This document shows positions 26,841-36,138 of a stretch of DNA of 64,000 nt, in pieces; the stretch's first letter is position 1, and the number at the start of each line of letters is the position of its first letter. Under the pieces are notes generated by a model. The model had not been told where the DNA came from and searched no databases. It saw only the letters and a program-made list of their open reading frames with translations. A program made the translations under genes and the position numbers. Source of the DNA: Shinella pollutisoli (lineage in GTDB: Bacteria; Pseudomonadota; Alphaproteobacteria; Rhizobiales; Rhizobiaceae); the NCBI RefSeq assembly GCF_024609765.1, contig NZ_JANFDG010000021.1, positions 1-64,000 of the forward strand, read 5' to 3'.

Positions 26841-27488
26841 ATGGGCATGCTTCAGGCGGGCATCATCCCCGTCACCCCCTTCCAGCAGAACTGCACCATC
26901 CTCTTCGACAGCGAGACGAAGGACGGGGTCGTGATCGATCCCGGCGGCGACGTCGACACCATCGTCCGCACCGTCGAGGAGAACGGCATAAGGCTCAAGG
27001 CGATCTGGCTCACGCACGGCCATATCGACCACGCCGGCGGGGCGAAGGAACTGAAGGAGCGGCTCGGCGTCGACATCGTCGGCCCGCACCGGGACGACCT
27101 GCCGCTCCTGCAGAAGCTCGAATCGCAGGCGGCGATGTTCGGCGTGCCGATGGCGGTGAGGAACGTCGTGCCGGACCGCTGGCTCGCCGATGGCGACCGC
27201 GTCTCCTTCGGCGGGCACGAATTCGAGGTCTACCACACGCCGGGCCACGCGCCCGGCCACGTCATCTACTTCAACCGCGCGCAGGGTTTCGCCCATCTCG
27301 GCGACGTGCTGTTCCAGGGCTCGATCGGCCGGACGGACCTGCCCGGCGGCAACCACGAGCAGCTCCTGCAGTCGATCCGCGACAAGGTTTTTCCGCTCGG
27401 CGACGAGGTGGGCTTCCTCTGCGGTCACGGTCCCGGCGGGCGGATCGGCGACGAGCGCCGCAGCAACCCGTTCCTGCGCGGACTATAA
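26841..27488 (+). CDS. Metallo-beta-lactamase-fold hydrolase, glyoxalase II-like (YcbL type)
   Basis: 215 residues. The metal site motif is THGHIDHAGG, with later ligands in HTPGHAPGH, LGDVLF and LCGHGPGG. Short glyoxalase II-like proteins of this kind hydrolyse S-lactoylglutathione or similar thioesters; the C-terminal substrate helix domain of GloB is absent. ATG 26841 starts the conserved MGMLQAGIIPVTPFQQNCT-type N-terminus, and the upstream frame is noncoding. Confidence 0.93.
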   Translation: MGMLQAGIIPVTPFQQNCTILFDSETKDGVVIDPGGDVDTIVRTVEENGIRLKAIWLTHGHIDHAGGAKELKERLGVDIVGPHRDDLPLLQKLESQAAMFGVPMAVRNVVPDRWLADGDRVSFGGHEFEVYHTPGHAPGHVIYFNRAQGFAHLGDVLFQGSIGRTDLPGGNHEQLLQSIRDKVFPLGDEVGFLCGHGPGGRIGDERRSNPFLRGL

Positions 27489-27490
27489 TA

Positions 27491-27522
27491 GAGAGGGCGG
27501 GTGCCGCGGCACCCGCCCTCTC
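27491..27522. terminator. 32-nt perfect palindrome between convergent genes
   Basis: GAGAGGGCGGGTGCCG and its exact complement form 16-bp arms directly after the MBL stop codon and 23 nt before the end of the convergent BA14K-like gene. There is no T-run on either strand, so it is a candidate bidirectional transcription barrier rather than a textbook terminator. Confidence 0.6.
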
Positions 27523-27544
27523 TCATCGAAGCTTGCGCTCGCGC

Positions 27545-27979
27545 TCAGCCGGCGACGCAGAAATGCTCGCGGCCGTCATAGCCGACGAAGGTGCCGGTCT
27601 CGGGATTGAACGAGCGGTAGCGCTGCGTGCAGTAGCGGTACCAGGACTGGGTCCAGGGCTCGTAGCTCGGCACGACGGCCGGGCGGCGGTAGACGACGCG
27701 CGGCTCCGGATAATAGTCCGGCTCGACATAGATCTCGCGCTCGACGTAGCGCGGCTGCGAGGCGATGGCGCCGCCGATGATCAGGCCGGTGGCGAGCCCG
27801 AGCGCGCCGCCGACGACGGCGTCGCGGCCATGGTTGTGGCGGTGGTTGTAGTGCCGGTAGTGCCTGCGGTCGCCTTCGCGCCACTCGCGGTCACGCGCAT
27901 GGGTGACGCCGGCGGTGGCGGTGAGCGTGGTGGCGGCGGCTGCAAGGGTCAGCACGAGGGCCTTGGCGAATTTGTTCAT
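27545..27979 (-). CDS. BA14K-family secreted protein
   Basis: 144 residues with a signal peptide (about 1-28) and a short hydrophobic glycine-rich helix (DAVVGGALGLATGLIIGGAIA). The C-terminal signature is W-x2-Y-C-x2-R-Y-x-S-F-N-x-E-T-G-T-F-x-G-Y-D-G-x3-F-C, the BA14K pattern first known from the Brucella 14-kDa immunoreactive, lectin-like protein. The middle is rich in His, Arg and Tyr. It is probably an envelope protein; the molecular role is unknown. Confidence 0.9.
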   Translation of the reverse strand: MNKFAKALVLTLAAAATTLTATAGVTHARDREWREGDRRHYRHYNHRHNHGRDAVVGGALGLATGLIIGGAIASQPRYVEREIYVEPDYYPEPRVVYRRPAVVPSYEPWTQSWYRYCTQRYRSFNPETGTFVGYDGREHFCVAG

Positions 27980-28059
27980 GGAACCGTTCCTCTGAACGCC
28001 GGCACGGTGCCGGTCGATGAGATCACTCTAGGACGGCGTGGCTGAACGGCGGCTGAACG

Positions 28060-28083
28060 AAAAAACCCGGCATCTCTGCCGGG
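28060..28083 (-). terminator. Rho-independent terminator of cspA
   Basis: On the minus strand, CCCGGC, a 6-nt loop and GCCGGG form a 6-bp GC stem followed by TTTTTT. It begins 31 nt after the cspA stop codon. Confidence 0.92.
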
Positions 28084-28114
28084 CTCCAACGTGAATCTCC
28101 TGCAGAGACCGGTA

Positions 28115-28330
28115 TCAGCCGGCGATCTGCAGATTGACCGCCTTCGGGCCTTTGCCCCGGCGATCCGGTTCCGTGTCGAAGCTCACCTTCTGGTTCTCGG
28201 AAAGGCCGTTCAGGCCCGAGGCCTGCACGGCGGAAATATGTACGAAGATATCCGCACCACCGTTGTCGGGCTTGATGAAACCGAAGCCCTTTTCGGTGTT
28301 GAAGAATTTTACGGTGCCAGTTTCGGCCAT
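28115..28330 (-). CDS. cspA: Cold-shock domain protein
   Basis: 71 residues with RNP1 KGFGFI and RNP2 DIFVHISA, the single-stranded nucleic-acid binding motifs of CspA proteins. RBS AAAAGGAC lies before ATG 28330. A long noncoding stretch upstream (over 300 nt) fits the long thermosensitive 5' leader typical of cspA genes. Rhizobia carry several paralogs, and which one this is cannot be told. Confidence 0.95.
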   Translation of the reverse strand: MAETGTVKFFNTEKGFGFIKPDNGGADIFVHISAVQASGLNGLSENQKVSFDTEPDRRGKGPKAVNLQIAG

Positions 28331-28694
28331 GCGTCAGGTCCTTTTCTCTCTGCCCGGATTCTCCTGGCGGGCAGCATAACAGTTTTGCCCCTTGGGGCGT
28401 TTGGCAGGCAGTTCTCGACGTTTGAGGAAAGGGTCCTGTTTACCGCGGGCCTGTCCGGCGTCCCATGGAACGACGGACGTCGGCCGCCCGGAATTTGTGC
28501 GTCTCCGGCCGCAATTGTTATAAGGTCTTCCCGTGTTCGCAAATTGCCCGAACAGTGCAAGAGTGCTGTGTTTATGTCGAATTGGCAAGCAAAAGTTTTT
28601 TTACCCGCGTTAGCCGCCTCATTATGGTCACAATCCGGGCGGCTGCCGAAAAAAAGCGCAGGTTTCGCGTCGTTTTGCGCAGTATTTGTATGAC
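28331..28694. other. Long leader/promoter region of cspA
   Basis: 364 nt with no convincing gene. It contains A/T-richer patches (28505-28525 and 28590-28630) and lies between the cspA start and the end of the DMT exporter gene, both on the minus strand. It probably holds the cspA promoter and a structured 5' UTR. I could not find a convincing -35/-10 pair. Confidence 0.5.
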
Positions 28695-29594
28695 TTATGC
28701 TTCGGCCGGGACGGCGCGCCGGCCGCGCAGGAGCTCCGGCACCAGTTCGACGGCAAGCATCGCCACGAAGATGACCGCACAGCCGGCGTAACCCGCGGGC
28801 GGGATCGTCTCGCCGAGCAGCAACACGCCGAACAGGGCGGCGAACAGTGCTTCGCTCGACAGGAAGATCGCCGCCTGCGGCGCGGTCGTGTAGCGCTGCG
28901 CGATGTTCTGGCAGATGAAGGCGATGCCGCTCGAGAAGAACCCCGCGTAGAGGATTTCCATGAGCGCGCCCTCGATCGCGGCAAGGCTGATCGGCTCGGC
29001 GAGCGCGCCGAGCGCGCAGCCGAGCACCGCGCAGACGAAGAACTGCACCGCCGACAGCGCCGCGGGCCGGCCGGAGCGGACGGCGAAGACGCCGACCAGG
29101 ATCATCTGCACGGACCAGAACACCGCGCAGACGATGGTGAGCGTATCGCCGAGGGTAAGCGCGGCAAGCGCCCCGCCGCTGAGCAGGTAGATGCCGACGG
29201 TCGCCAGGAACGCGGCGGGCCAGATGATCCAGTGCGGTCGGCGGCGCAGGAAGAGCACCGTCAGGATCGGCGTGAAGACGACGTAGAGGCCGGTGAGGAA
29301 GCCGGAATTGGTGACGGAGGTGGTGAGCAGGCCGACCTGCTGCGAGGCGGCGGCGGCAAAGAGCGCGAGGCCGACGAGGACGAAGCCCGCGGCGTCGGCG
29401 CGCCTGAGCGGGGTTTTGGCGCGCGCGTTTTCCCAGAGGGCGACGGGCAGGGCCACCAGCGTGGCGATGGCGAAGCGCAGGCCGATGAACCAGATCGGTC
29501 CCAGCGTCTCCATCGCCGTCGACTGGGCGATGAAGCCGGCGCCCCAGATGGCGCCGGAAAGCAACAGGAGAAGGTTCGCTTGGACGCGCGTCAT
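28695..29594 (-). CDS. DMT-superfamily (EamA) transporter
   Basis: 299 residues, ten predicted TM helices in two EamA repeats. It starts with LLLLLSGAIWGAGFIAQS and contains SVTNSGFLTGLYVVFTPIL and QNIAQRYTTAPQAAIFLSSE, the usual second-repeat motif. It ends in a basic tail (LRGRRAVPAEA). Family members export metabolites or amino acids; the substrate is unknown. Confidence 0.9.
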   Translation of the reverse strand: MTRVQANLLLLLSGAIWGAGFIAQSTAMETLGPIWFIGLRFAIATLVALPVALWENARAKTPLRRADAAGFVLVGLALFAAAASQQVGLLTTSVTNSGFLTGLYVVFTPILTVLFLRRRPHWIIWPAAFLATVGIYLLSGGALAALTLGDTLTIVCAVFWSVQMILVGVFAVRSGRPAALSAVQFFVCAVLGCALGALAEPISLAAIEGALMEILYAGFFSSGIAFICQNIAQRYTTAPQAAIFLSSEALFAALFGVLLLGETIPPAGYAGCAVIFVAMLAVELVPELLRGRRAVPAEA

Positions 29595-29687
29595 GTGTCG
29601 AGAATCCGAAGGATCGCGGAGAGGGAAGGGGCGGGCGCCCCGTTTTCCCTCTGCTAGCAGGCGCCTGCGCCTTCGGCAAGGGCGGGG

Positions 29688-30854
29688 CTATTCTTCCGCG
29701 GCGGCGCGCGAGACGCGCAAGAGCGCGCCGTCCTCCCCGTCGGTCAGGATCAGGAGCGCACCGTCCGCGGCGACGACGACGTCGCGCAGCCGCCCGAACT
29801 CGCCGCCGAACAGCCGCTCCTCGGCGACGACGGCGCCGTCCTCGGCCCGCTCCAGCCGGGCGAGGAGCTGGTATTTCAGCGCCGCGACGATCAGGTTGCC
29901 CTCCCATTCCGGGAACATCGCGCCGCGATAGACGGCGATCGCGCCCGGCGCGATGGAGGGATCCCAATAGTAGAGCGGCTGGTCGAAGCCGTCTGCGGCC
30001 GAGCCGAGCTCGAACTCCGCGCCGGAATAGTGCCGGCCGTAGGAGGTGAGCGGCCAGCCGTAGTTGTGGCCGGGCTGCGGGGTGTTGATCTCGTCGCCGC
30101 CGCGTGCGCCGTGCTCGACGGTGATGAGCCTGCCGTCCGCCGGGTCGATGACGATGCCCTGCGGGTTGCGGTGGCCGATCGACCAGATTTCCGGCAGGCC
30201 CTCGGACGTGCCGAGATAGGGGTTGTCGGCATGCGGGCTGCCGTCCGGGTTGATGTGCAGGATCGAGCCGGCGTGGTCGCGCGGATCCTGGGCGCGCATG
30301 TCCTCGCCGCGGTCGCCGATGCCGAAGAACAGGCTGCCGTCGCCGGCGATCGCGATGCGCGAGCCGAAATGCTGGCCGCGCGAGGAGAACCGGTTCATGG
30401 CGAAGATGCGCGTCACGTCCTCGAGCGCCGTGCCGTCGGCCGAAAGCCGGGCGCGGGCGACCGCCGTGCCGGCGCCGCCGTCGCCGGGCGCGGCATAGGT
30501 GAGGTAGAGCGTGCGGCTTTCGGCGAAGTCGCGGGCGAGCGCGACGTCGAGCAGGCCGCCCTGGCCGATCTCGGCGACCTGCGGCACGCCGTCGATGGGT
30601 GCGGAGGCCTTGCCGTCGCGGATGATGCGCAGCGTCCCCGGCTTCTCGCTGACGAGATAGCCGCCGTCCGGCAGCGGCTCCACCGACCAGGGCTGGTCGA
30701 GCCCCGTCGCCAGCGTCTCGACGATGAGGTTCGCCTTCTTGCTCGGGAATTCGCGGGTTTCGGCGACGGCGGCCGTCAGGCCGAGGGTGCCTGCGAGCGC
30801 CGCGCCGGCGATACCCGCCCATATGGTCCGAAAATGCCGGTTTTCCGTTCGCAT
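29688..30854 (-). CDS. PQQ-dependent sugar (aldose) dehydrogenase, GSDH family
   Basis: 388 residues with a signal peptide (about 1-31). The six-bladed propeller motifs include GLDQPWSVEPLPDGGYLVSE, GQGGLLDVALARDF, HFGSRIAIAGDGSLFFGIGDRG and SIGHRNPQGIVIDP, matching the soluble glucose/aldose dehydrogenase family (YliI-like). It oxidises sugars in the periplasm using PQQ and Ca2+. No pqq synthesis genes are in the window, so cofactor supply is uncertain. Confidence 0.92.
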   Translation of the reverse strand: MRTENRHFRTIWAGIAGAALAGTLGLTAAVAETREFPSKKANLIVETLATGLDQPWSVEPLPDGGYLVSEKPGTLRIIRDGKASAPIDGVPQVAEIGQGGLLDVALARDFAESRTLYLTYAAPGDGGAGTAVARARLSADGTALEDVTRIFAMNRFSSRGQHFGSRIAIAGDGSLFFGIGDRGEDMRAQDPRDHAGSILHINPDGSPHADNPYLGTSEGLPEIWSIGHRNPQGIVIDPADGRLITVEHGARGGDEINTPQPGHNYGWPLTSYGRHYSGAEFELGSAADGFDQPLYYWDPSIAPGAIAVYRGAMFPEWEGNLIVAALKYQLLARLERAEDGAVVAEERLFGGEFGRLRDVVVAADGALLILTDGEDGALLRVSRAAAEE

Positions 30855-30939
30855 CGCCGTCTCCTGCCTTTGCCGTTACGTGGCCCGGAACCGGCGCCCT
30901 TTCAAGAGCGATATATGGGGGTAGGGCCGTGCGGCGCGT

Positions 30940-31140
30940 TCACTTTCGCGTGGGCAGCGTGTCGAGCACCGGCTTCTCGATGCCGGAGGTCTTCATGTGG
31001 TCGAGCGCGATCGCCGGCGGCGACATGAGGCTCACGACCATGGCGATGCAGGCGGCGAGCGCCGTCATGGCGATGAGGAACATGGCGCGCGACTCTCGGG
31101 CCTTGCGCTTGCCTGGGATCCTGTCGTCGTCCAGAAACAT
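30940..31140 (-). CDS. Small membrane protein of unknown function
   Basis: 66 residues from ATG 31140, which has GGGGGAC upstream. The N-terminus is charged (MFLDDDRIPGKRKARESR), followed by one TM helix (MFLIAMTALAACIAMVVSLM) and a short periplasmic tail. A longer in-frame start at 31227 has no RBS. Not recognised. It lies downstream of, and co-directional with, nothing obvious and is divergent from aatA. Confidence 0.6.
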   Translation of the reverse strand: MFLDDDRIPGKRKARESRAMFLIAMTALAACIAMVVSLMSPPAIALDHMKTSGIEKPVLDTLPTRK

Positions 31141-32697
<1,557 letters not shown>

Positions 32698-32712
32698 GAA
32701 ACCGGCGCGAGG

Positions 32713-32828
32713 CCCCCTCGTCCGGCCCTCCGGGCCACCTTCTCCCCGGCAGAAAGAAGGGAAACCGTCATCGCCGCAATCCTCCTTCTCCCCATCGGGG
32801 AGAAGGTGTCGGCAGGCGGATGAGGGGG
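32713..32828. repeat. RIME-like composite palindromic element, copy F
   Basis: Reads CCCCCTCGTCCGGCCCTCCG, then CTTCTCCCCGGCAGAAAGAAGG, then CCTTCTCCCCATCGGGGAGAAGG and TGTCGGCAGGCGGATGAGG. It lies between the converging 3' ends of aatA and chaA, with a short G/C-rich linker in place of GATATGCCGC. Confidence 0.7.
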
Positions 32829-32841
32829 CGGCTCTCCGGAC

Positions 32842-33930
32842 TTACAACCCGATCGCCGTCAGCATCAGGAAGGTGGCGAAGAGGATGAAATGGGTCATGC
32901 CCTCGATGGCGTTGGTCTCGCCGTCGTTGAGGTTGATGGCGGCGGCGATGAGCGTGATCGCCACCATCACCGTCTGGGTCGGCGACATGGCCATGACGAA
33001 GGGCTGGCCGGTGTAGAGCGCGATCGCCTCCATCACCGGCACGGTGAGGATGACGGTCGACAGCGACGCGCCCATGGCGATGTTGACGACCGACTGCATG
33101 CGGTTGGCGAGTGCCGCGCGCAGCGCCGTCAGGATTTCCGGGGCGGCAGAGATCGCCGCGACGACGACCGCCATCAGCGCCGGCGGCGCGCCGGAGCCCT
33201 TCAGCCCCGCCGTCAGCAGCACCGACATCACCTCCGCCAGCGCGCCGATCAGCACCACGCCGACGACGATGACGGCGATGGCGAGCGCGGCCGGTTCCTC
33301 TTCGGCGGGGTCGCCGGCAGGGTCCTTGCGCTCGCCGCGCGGATAGGTGTAGCTGAAGAAATAGCTGTGCACGCCCACCTGCATGCGCAGGAACAGCGCG
33401 TAGAGCGAGATCATCGCGCCGATGGTGAAGGCGGAATAGAGGTGCCAACTCTGGCGCGGCACGAATTCCGGCACGACCATGGAGATGCCCATCGCCGTCA
33501 GGATCATCACGCCGTAGGTCTTGCCGGAATCGTCGTTGTAGGGCTGCTCGCCGTGGCGGATGCCGCCGAGCAGGGCGGCAAGCCCGAGGATGCCGTTGAT
33601 GTCGAGCATGACGGCGGCGTAGATCGTGTCGCGCACCAGCGTCGGCGAGGTCTCGCCGCGCATCATGATGGCGAGGATGACGACCTCGACCAGCACGGCC
33701 GACAGCGTCAGGATCATCGTGCCGTAGGGATCGCCCACCTTGGCCGCCAGCACCTCGGCATGGTGGGCGATGCGCGTCGACACGAGCACGATCGCCGCGA
33801 CGATCGCGAAGGCGGCGACGAGCATCGGCAGCCGTCCCGCCTCCATCAGCGCGTGCTCGGTGCTGTAGGCGGCGACCGCCGCGGCGAGGCCGATCAGCAG
33901 GAAACGTTCCTTCAGCAGGCTGGACAGCAT
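32842..33930 (-). CDS. chaA: ChaA-family calcium(sodium):proton antiporter
   Basis: 362 residues with about 11 TM helices. Two ChaA/CaCA-type alpha repeats are recognisable: LTLSAVLVEVVILAIMM with RDTIYAAVMLDINGILGL, and AAISAAPEILTALRAALANR with the acidic residue used in transport. ATG 33930 has GAGGAG about 9 nt upstream; ATG 33951 would add seven residues. It exports Ca2+, Na+ or K+ in exchange for protons. It stands alone, flanked by repeats. Confidence 0.9.
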   Translation of the reverse strand: MLSSLLKERFLLIGLAAAVAAYSTEHALMEAGRLPMLVAAFAIVAAIVLVSTRIAHHAEVLAAKVGDPYGTMILTLSAVLVEVVILAIMMRGETSPTLVRDTIYAAVMLDINGILGLAALLGGIRHGEQPYNDDSGKTYGVMILTAMGISMVVPEFVPRQSWHLYSAFTIGAMISLYALFLRMQVGVHSYFFSYTYPRGERKDPAGDPAEEEPAALAIAVIVVGVVLIGALAEVMSVLLTAGLKGSGAPPALMAVVVAAISAAPEILTALRAALANRMQSVVNIAMGASLSTVILTVPVMEAIALYTGQPFVMAMSPTQTVMVAITLIAAAINLNDGETNAIEGMTHFILFATFLMLTAIGL

Positions 33931-34020
33931 GGGCGGACGGCTCCTCGGCATGGACTCTGCCGATAGATGTAGCCGCGGCGGCGGAAAAGGAAACGCCCGC
34001 AATACGTTTCCGTCATACTC

Positions 34021-34168
34021 CCTCTGCCCTGCCGGGTATCTCCCCCACAAGGGGGGAGATTGGATGGAGTGCCGTTTCGCCCTCCTCGGAGGGGCGTATC
34101 TGAAACGGGGTTTGTCCCCTTGCCCGATCTTCTCCTTGGGGGAGATGCCCGGCAGGGCAGAGGAGATG
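34021..34168. repeat. Second type of palindromic mosaic (CCCGGCAGGGCAGAGG arms)
   Basis: About 148 nt with long inverted outer arms: CCTCTGCCCTGCCGGGTATC at 34021 and the complementary CCCGGCAGGGCAGAGG at its end. Inner palindromes are TCTCCCCCACAAGGGGGGAGA and TTCTCCTTGGGGGAGA. The sequence differs from the copies A-H family but has the same two-palindrome plan. It separates chaA from the old-yellow-enzyme gene. Confidence 0.7.
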
Positions 34169-34177
34169 TCGCGAAGT

Positions 34178-35299
34178 TCACGCCACGTGGGCGAGCGCCG
34201 GGTAGTCCGTGTAGCCCTTCGCGCCGCCGCCGTAGAACGTGTCCTTGTCGGGCGTATTGAGCGGCGCGTTCTCCTTGAGGCGCTGCACGAGGTCCGGGTT
34301 GGCGATGAAGAGCTTGCCGAAGGCGACGAGGTCGGCCCTGCCGCTTTCGACGGCGTCGATCGCGAGCGCCCGGTCGTAGCCGTTGTTGACCATCCAGGCG
34401 GCCTTGCCGCCGGCGGCATGGTAGGCGGCGCGCAGCGCGGCGTAGTCGAAGGGCCTTTCGCCCTGGCTGTGGTCGCGCGCCCCGCCCGTCGCGCCCTCGA
34501 TGACGTGGATATAGGCGAGCCCGTAGCGGGCGAGGCCCTCGACGACATGGGTGAAGAGCGGCTGCGGGTCCGGGTCGAAGGCGTCGTTGGCGGGCGTCAC
34601 CGGCGAGATGCGGATGGCCGTGCGGCCGGCGCCGATCTCCTGCGTGATCGCGTCGACGACCTCGAAGAGCAGGCGGGCGCGATTCTCGATCGGGCCGCCG
34701 TAGGCGTCCGTGCGGTGGTTGGAGCCCGCGCGCAGGAACTGGTCGATGAGGTAGCCGTTCGCCGCGTGGATCTCCACGCCGTCGAAGCCGGCGTCGATCG
34801 CCGCGCGCGCGGCGCGGCGGTAGTCCTCGACGATGCCCGGCAGTTCGGAAATGTCGAGTGCGCGCGGCTCGGAGGTCTCCGCGAAGGAACCGGTTCCGTC
34901 GGGATTGACGAGATAGGTCTTGGATCTGGCGCGGATCGCCGAGGGGGCGACGGGCTTGCCGCCGCCCGGCTGCAGGGTCTCGTGCGAGATGCGCCCGACA
35001 TGCCACATCTGCACGACGATCTTGCCGCCGGCCCGGTGCACGGCGTCCGTCACCTGGCGCCAGCCTTCGAGCGCCTCGGGCGTGTAGAGGCCCGGCACGT
35101 CGGCATATCCCTGGCCCTGCTGGGTGATGGCGGTCGCCTCGGTGATCAGCAGGCCGGCGGTGGCGCGCTGCTCGTAATAGGCGGCGTTCAGCGTGTTCGG
35201 CACGGCGCCCGGCGAGCGGTTGCGCGTGAGCGGCGCCATGACGATGCGGTTGGAAAGCGCGATGTCGCCGACGGTGATGGGGTCGAAGAGCGAGGTCAT
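34178..35299 (-). CDS. Old yellow enzyme family FMN alkene reductase
   Basis: 373 residues. It has APLTRNRSP near the N-terminus, VVQMWHVGRISHETLQPGG, the active-site segment GFDGVEIHAANGYLIDQFL with the His/Asn pair that binds the substrate oxygen, and a C-terminal FGKLFIANPDL. The family reduces enones, nitroesters and N-ethylmaleimide with NADPH (NemA-like). It starts 34 nt downstream of an ArsR-type regulator on the same strand, suggesting a self-regulated unit similar to the nemR-nemA logic. Confidence 0.94.
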   Translation of the reverse strand: MTSLFDPITVGDIALSNRIVMAPLTRNRSPGAVPNTLNAAYYEQRATAGLLITEATAITQQGQGYADVPGLYTPEALEGWRQVTDAVHRAGGKIVVQMWHVGRISHETLQPGGGKPVAPSAIRARSKTYLVNPDGTGSFAETSEPRALDISELPGIVEDYRRAARAAIDAGFDGVEIHAANGYLIDQFLRAGSNHRTDAYGGPIENRARLLFEVVDAITQEIGAGRTAIRISPVTPANDAFDPDPQPLFTHVVEGLARYGLAYIHVIEGATGGARDHSQGERPFDYAALRAAYHAAGGKAAWMVNNGYDRALAIDAVESGRADLVAFGKLFIANPDLVQRLKENAPLNTPDKDTFYGGGAKGYTDYPALAHVA

Positions 35300-35333
35300 G
35301 GGAGGTCCTTCTGCTGGGTGGGATGAGATGCGC

Positions 35334-35636
35334 TCAGAGTGCACGGGAAAGATGGTCGAGAAAGGCGGCGATCGCCGCCTCGTCGCGCTTGTAGAACACC
35401 CACTGGCCGACCTTGCGCGTGGTGACGAGACCGGCGCGCTGCAGGACGGCGAGGTGGGCGGAGACGGTGGATTGGGAAAGATCGCAGCGCCGCTCGACCT
35501 GGCCGGCGCAGACGCCGAAATCGAGCGGATGCTCCTGGCCGGCGAAGTGCCGCTCCGGCTCCTTCAGCCAGGCGAGGATTTCCAGCCGTTTCGGGTGGGC
35601 GAGCGCCTTCAGGATTTCGTCGGTGTCCGGGGTCAT
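35334..35636 (-). CDS. ArsR/SmtB-family repressor of the alkene reductase operon
   Basis: 100 residues. Winged helix: ALAHPKRLEILAWLKEPE, CDLSQSTVSAHLAVLQRAGLV (recognition helix), and VTTRKVGQWVFYKRDE (wing). A cysteine pair before the recognition helix (FGVCAGQVERRC) could sense thiol-reactive compounds or metals. ATG 35636 is the first start giving the conserved length. It is co-directional with, and 34 nt ahead of, the reductase. Confidence 0.92.
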   Translation of the reverse strand: MTPDTDEILKALAHPKRLEILAWLKEPERHFAGQEHPLDFGVCAGQVERRCDLSQSTVSAHLAVLQRAGLVTTRKVGQWVFYKRDEAAIAAFLDHLSRAL

Positions 35637-35665
35637 ATCGCTCCATCGCGATTTTTCGATTCTTG

Positions 35666-35683
35666 TATCGAGTTTCGACGATA
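35666..35683. promoter_or_regulatory. Candidate ArsR-type operator
   Basis: TATCG, 8 nt, CGATA forms an inverted repeat, and TTGTATCG occurs twice (35663-35670 and 35684-35691). The site lies 30 nt upstream of the arsR start, as expected for autoregulation. Confidence 0.42.
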
Positions 35684-35718
35684 TTGTATCGGCTCCGACG
35701 TCGCGCAAGGGGCAAGGC

Positions 35719-35837
35719 AAAAAAAAGGGCCACAAGCTCGAGGCTCGGGCCCTGTCAGTCGTGAAGGTCTTGGAACCTCCAGAGGGGAACAGCCGACGCG
35801 CGGCACTGGGAGGAGAAAGACCGCGAGTGCGTCGACT
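35719..35837 (-). ncRNA. Alpha-r14-type small RNA, copy 1 of a tandem pair
   Basis: Read on the minus strand, it has a 5' hairpin (35799-35803 with 35821-35825) whose loop carries CTCCTCCCAGTG, an anti-Shine-Dalgarno sequence. Next come TTCCCCTCTGGAGG and a second stem, and finally a terminator stem (35726-35731 with 35748-35753) followed by eight T's. A promoter lies at the expected distance. The layout and the CCTCCCAGTGCC block match the rhizobial alpha-r14 family (NfeR1/Smr14C of S. meliloti) as I remember it. Such RNAs base-pair with ribosome-binding sites of many mRNAs. About 119 nt. Confidence 0.82.
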
Positions 35838-35843
35838 GATCAA

Positions 35844-35872
35844 GATATGGATGCAGCGGTCCCGTTCTTCAA
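35844..35872 (-). promoter_or_regulatory. Promoter of sRNA copy 1
   Basis: On the minus strand, TTGAAG (-35, 35867-35872) and CATATC (-10, 35844-35849) are separated by 17 nt. The second copy has the same -10 and the same spacing, which makes chance unlikely. Confidence 0.68.
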
Positions 35873-35929
35873 GGGTGACCATGCCAAGATTTTCACCGGA
35901 AGCGAAATTCCGTTCCCGGAACGGAAGGC

Positions 35930-36048
35930 AAAAAAAGAGGGCCGCAAGTCGAACTTGGGCCCTTTGTAGTTTTGAAGGTAATAAACCTCCAGAGGGGAAC
36001 AGCTGCTGCGGTGGCACTGGGAGGAAAAAGCCACCAAAGTGCATCAGC
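35930..36048 (-). ncRNA. Alpha-r14-type small RNA, copy 2 of a tandem pair
   Basis: Same plan as copy 1, about 119 nt. A perfect 6-bp hairpin GGTGGC/GCCACC (36010-36015 with 36030-36035) presents TTTTTCCTCCCAGT in its loop. Then come TTCCCCTCTGGAGG, a small GAGGT/ACCTT hairpin, and a terminator AGGGCC...GGCCCT (35938-35943 with 35958-35963) with seven T's. Stems 1 and 3 differ between the copies while loops and spacing are kept, the mark of selection on RNA structure. Confidence 0.84.
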
Positions 36049-36055
36049 TACGGGC

Positions 36056-36084
36056 GATATGATGCTTTTTCGGGCATACATCAA
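36056..36084 (-). promoter_or_regulatory. Promoter of sRNA copy 2
   Basis: On the minus strand, TTGATG (-35, 36079-36084) and CATATC (-10, 36056-36061) with a 17-nt spacer. The start site would fall about 7 nt downstream, just before the 5' hairpin. Confidence 0.7.
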
Positions 36085-36138
36085 TCAATGAATGTGCATG
36101 CCAGCCATGCGCGAGGCGCAGGTCTTGGCGAATCTGCC

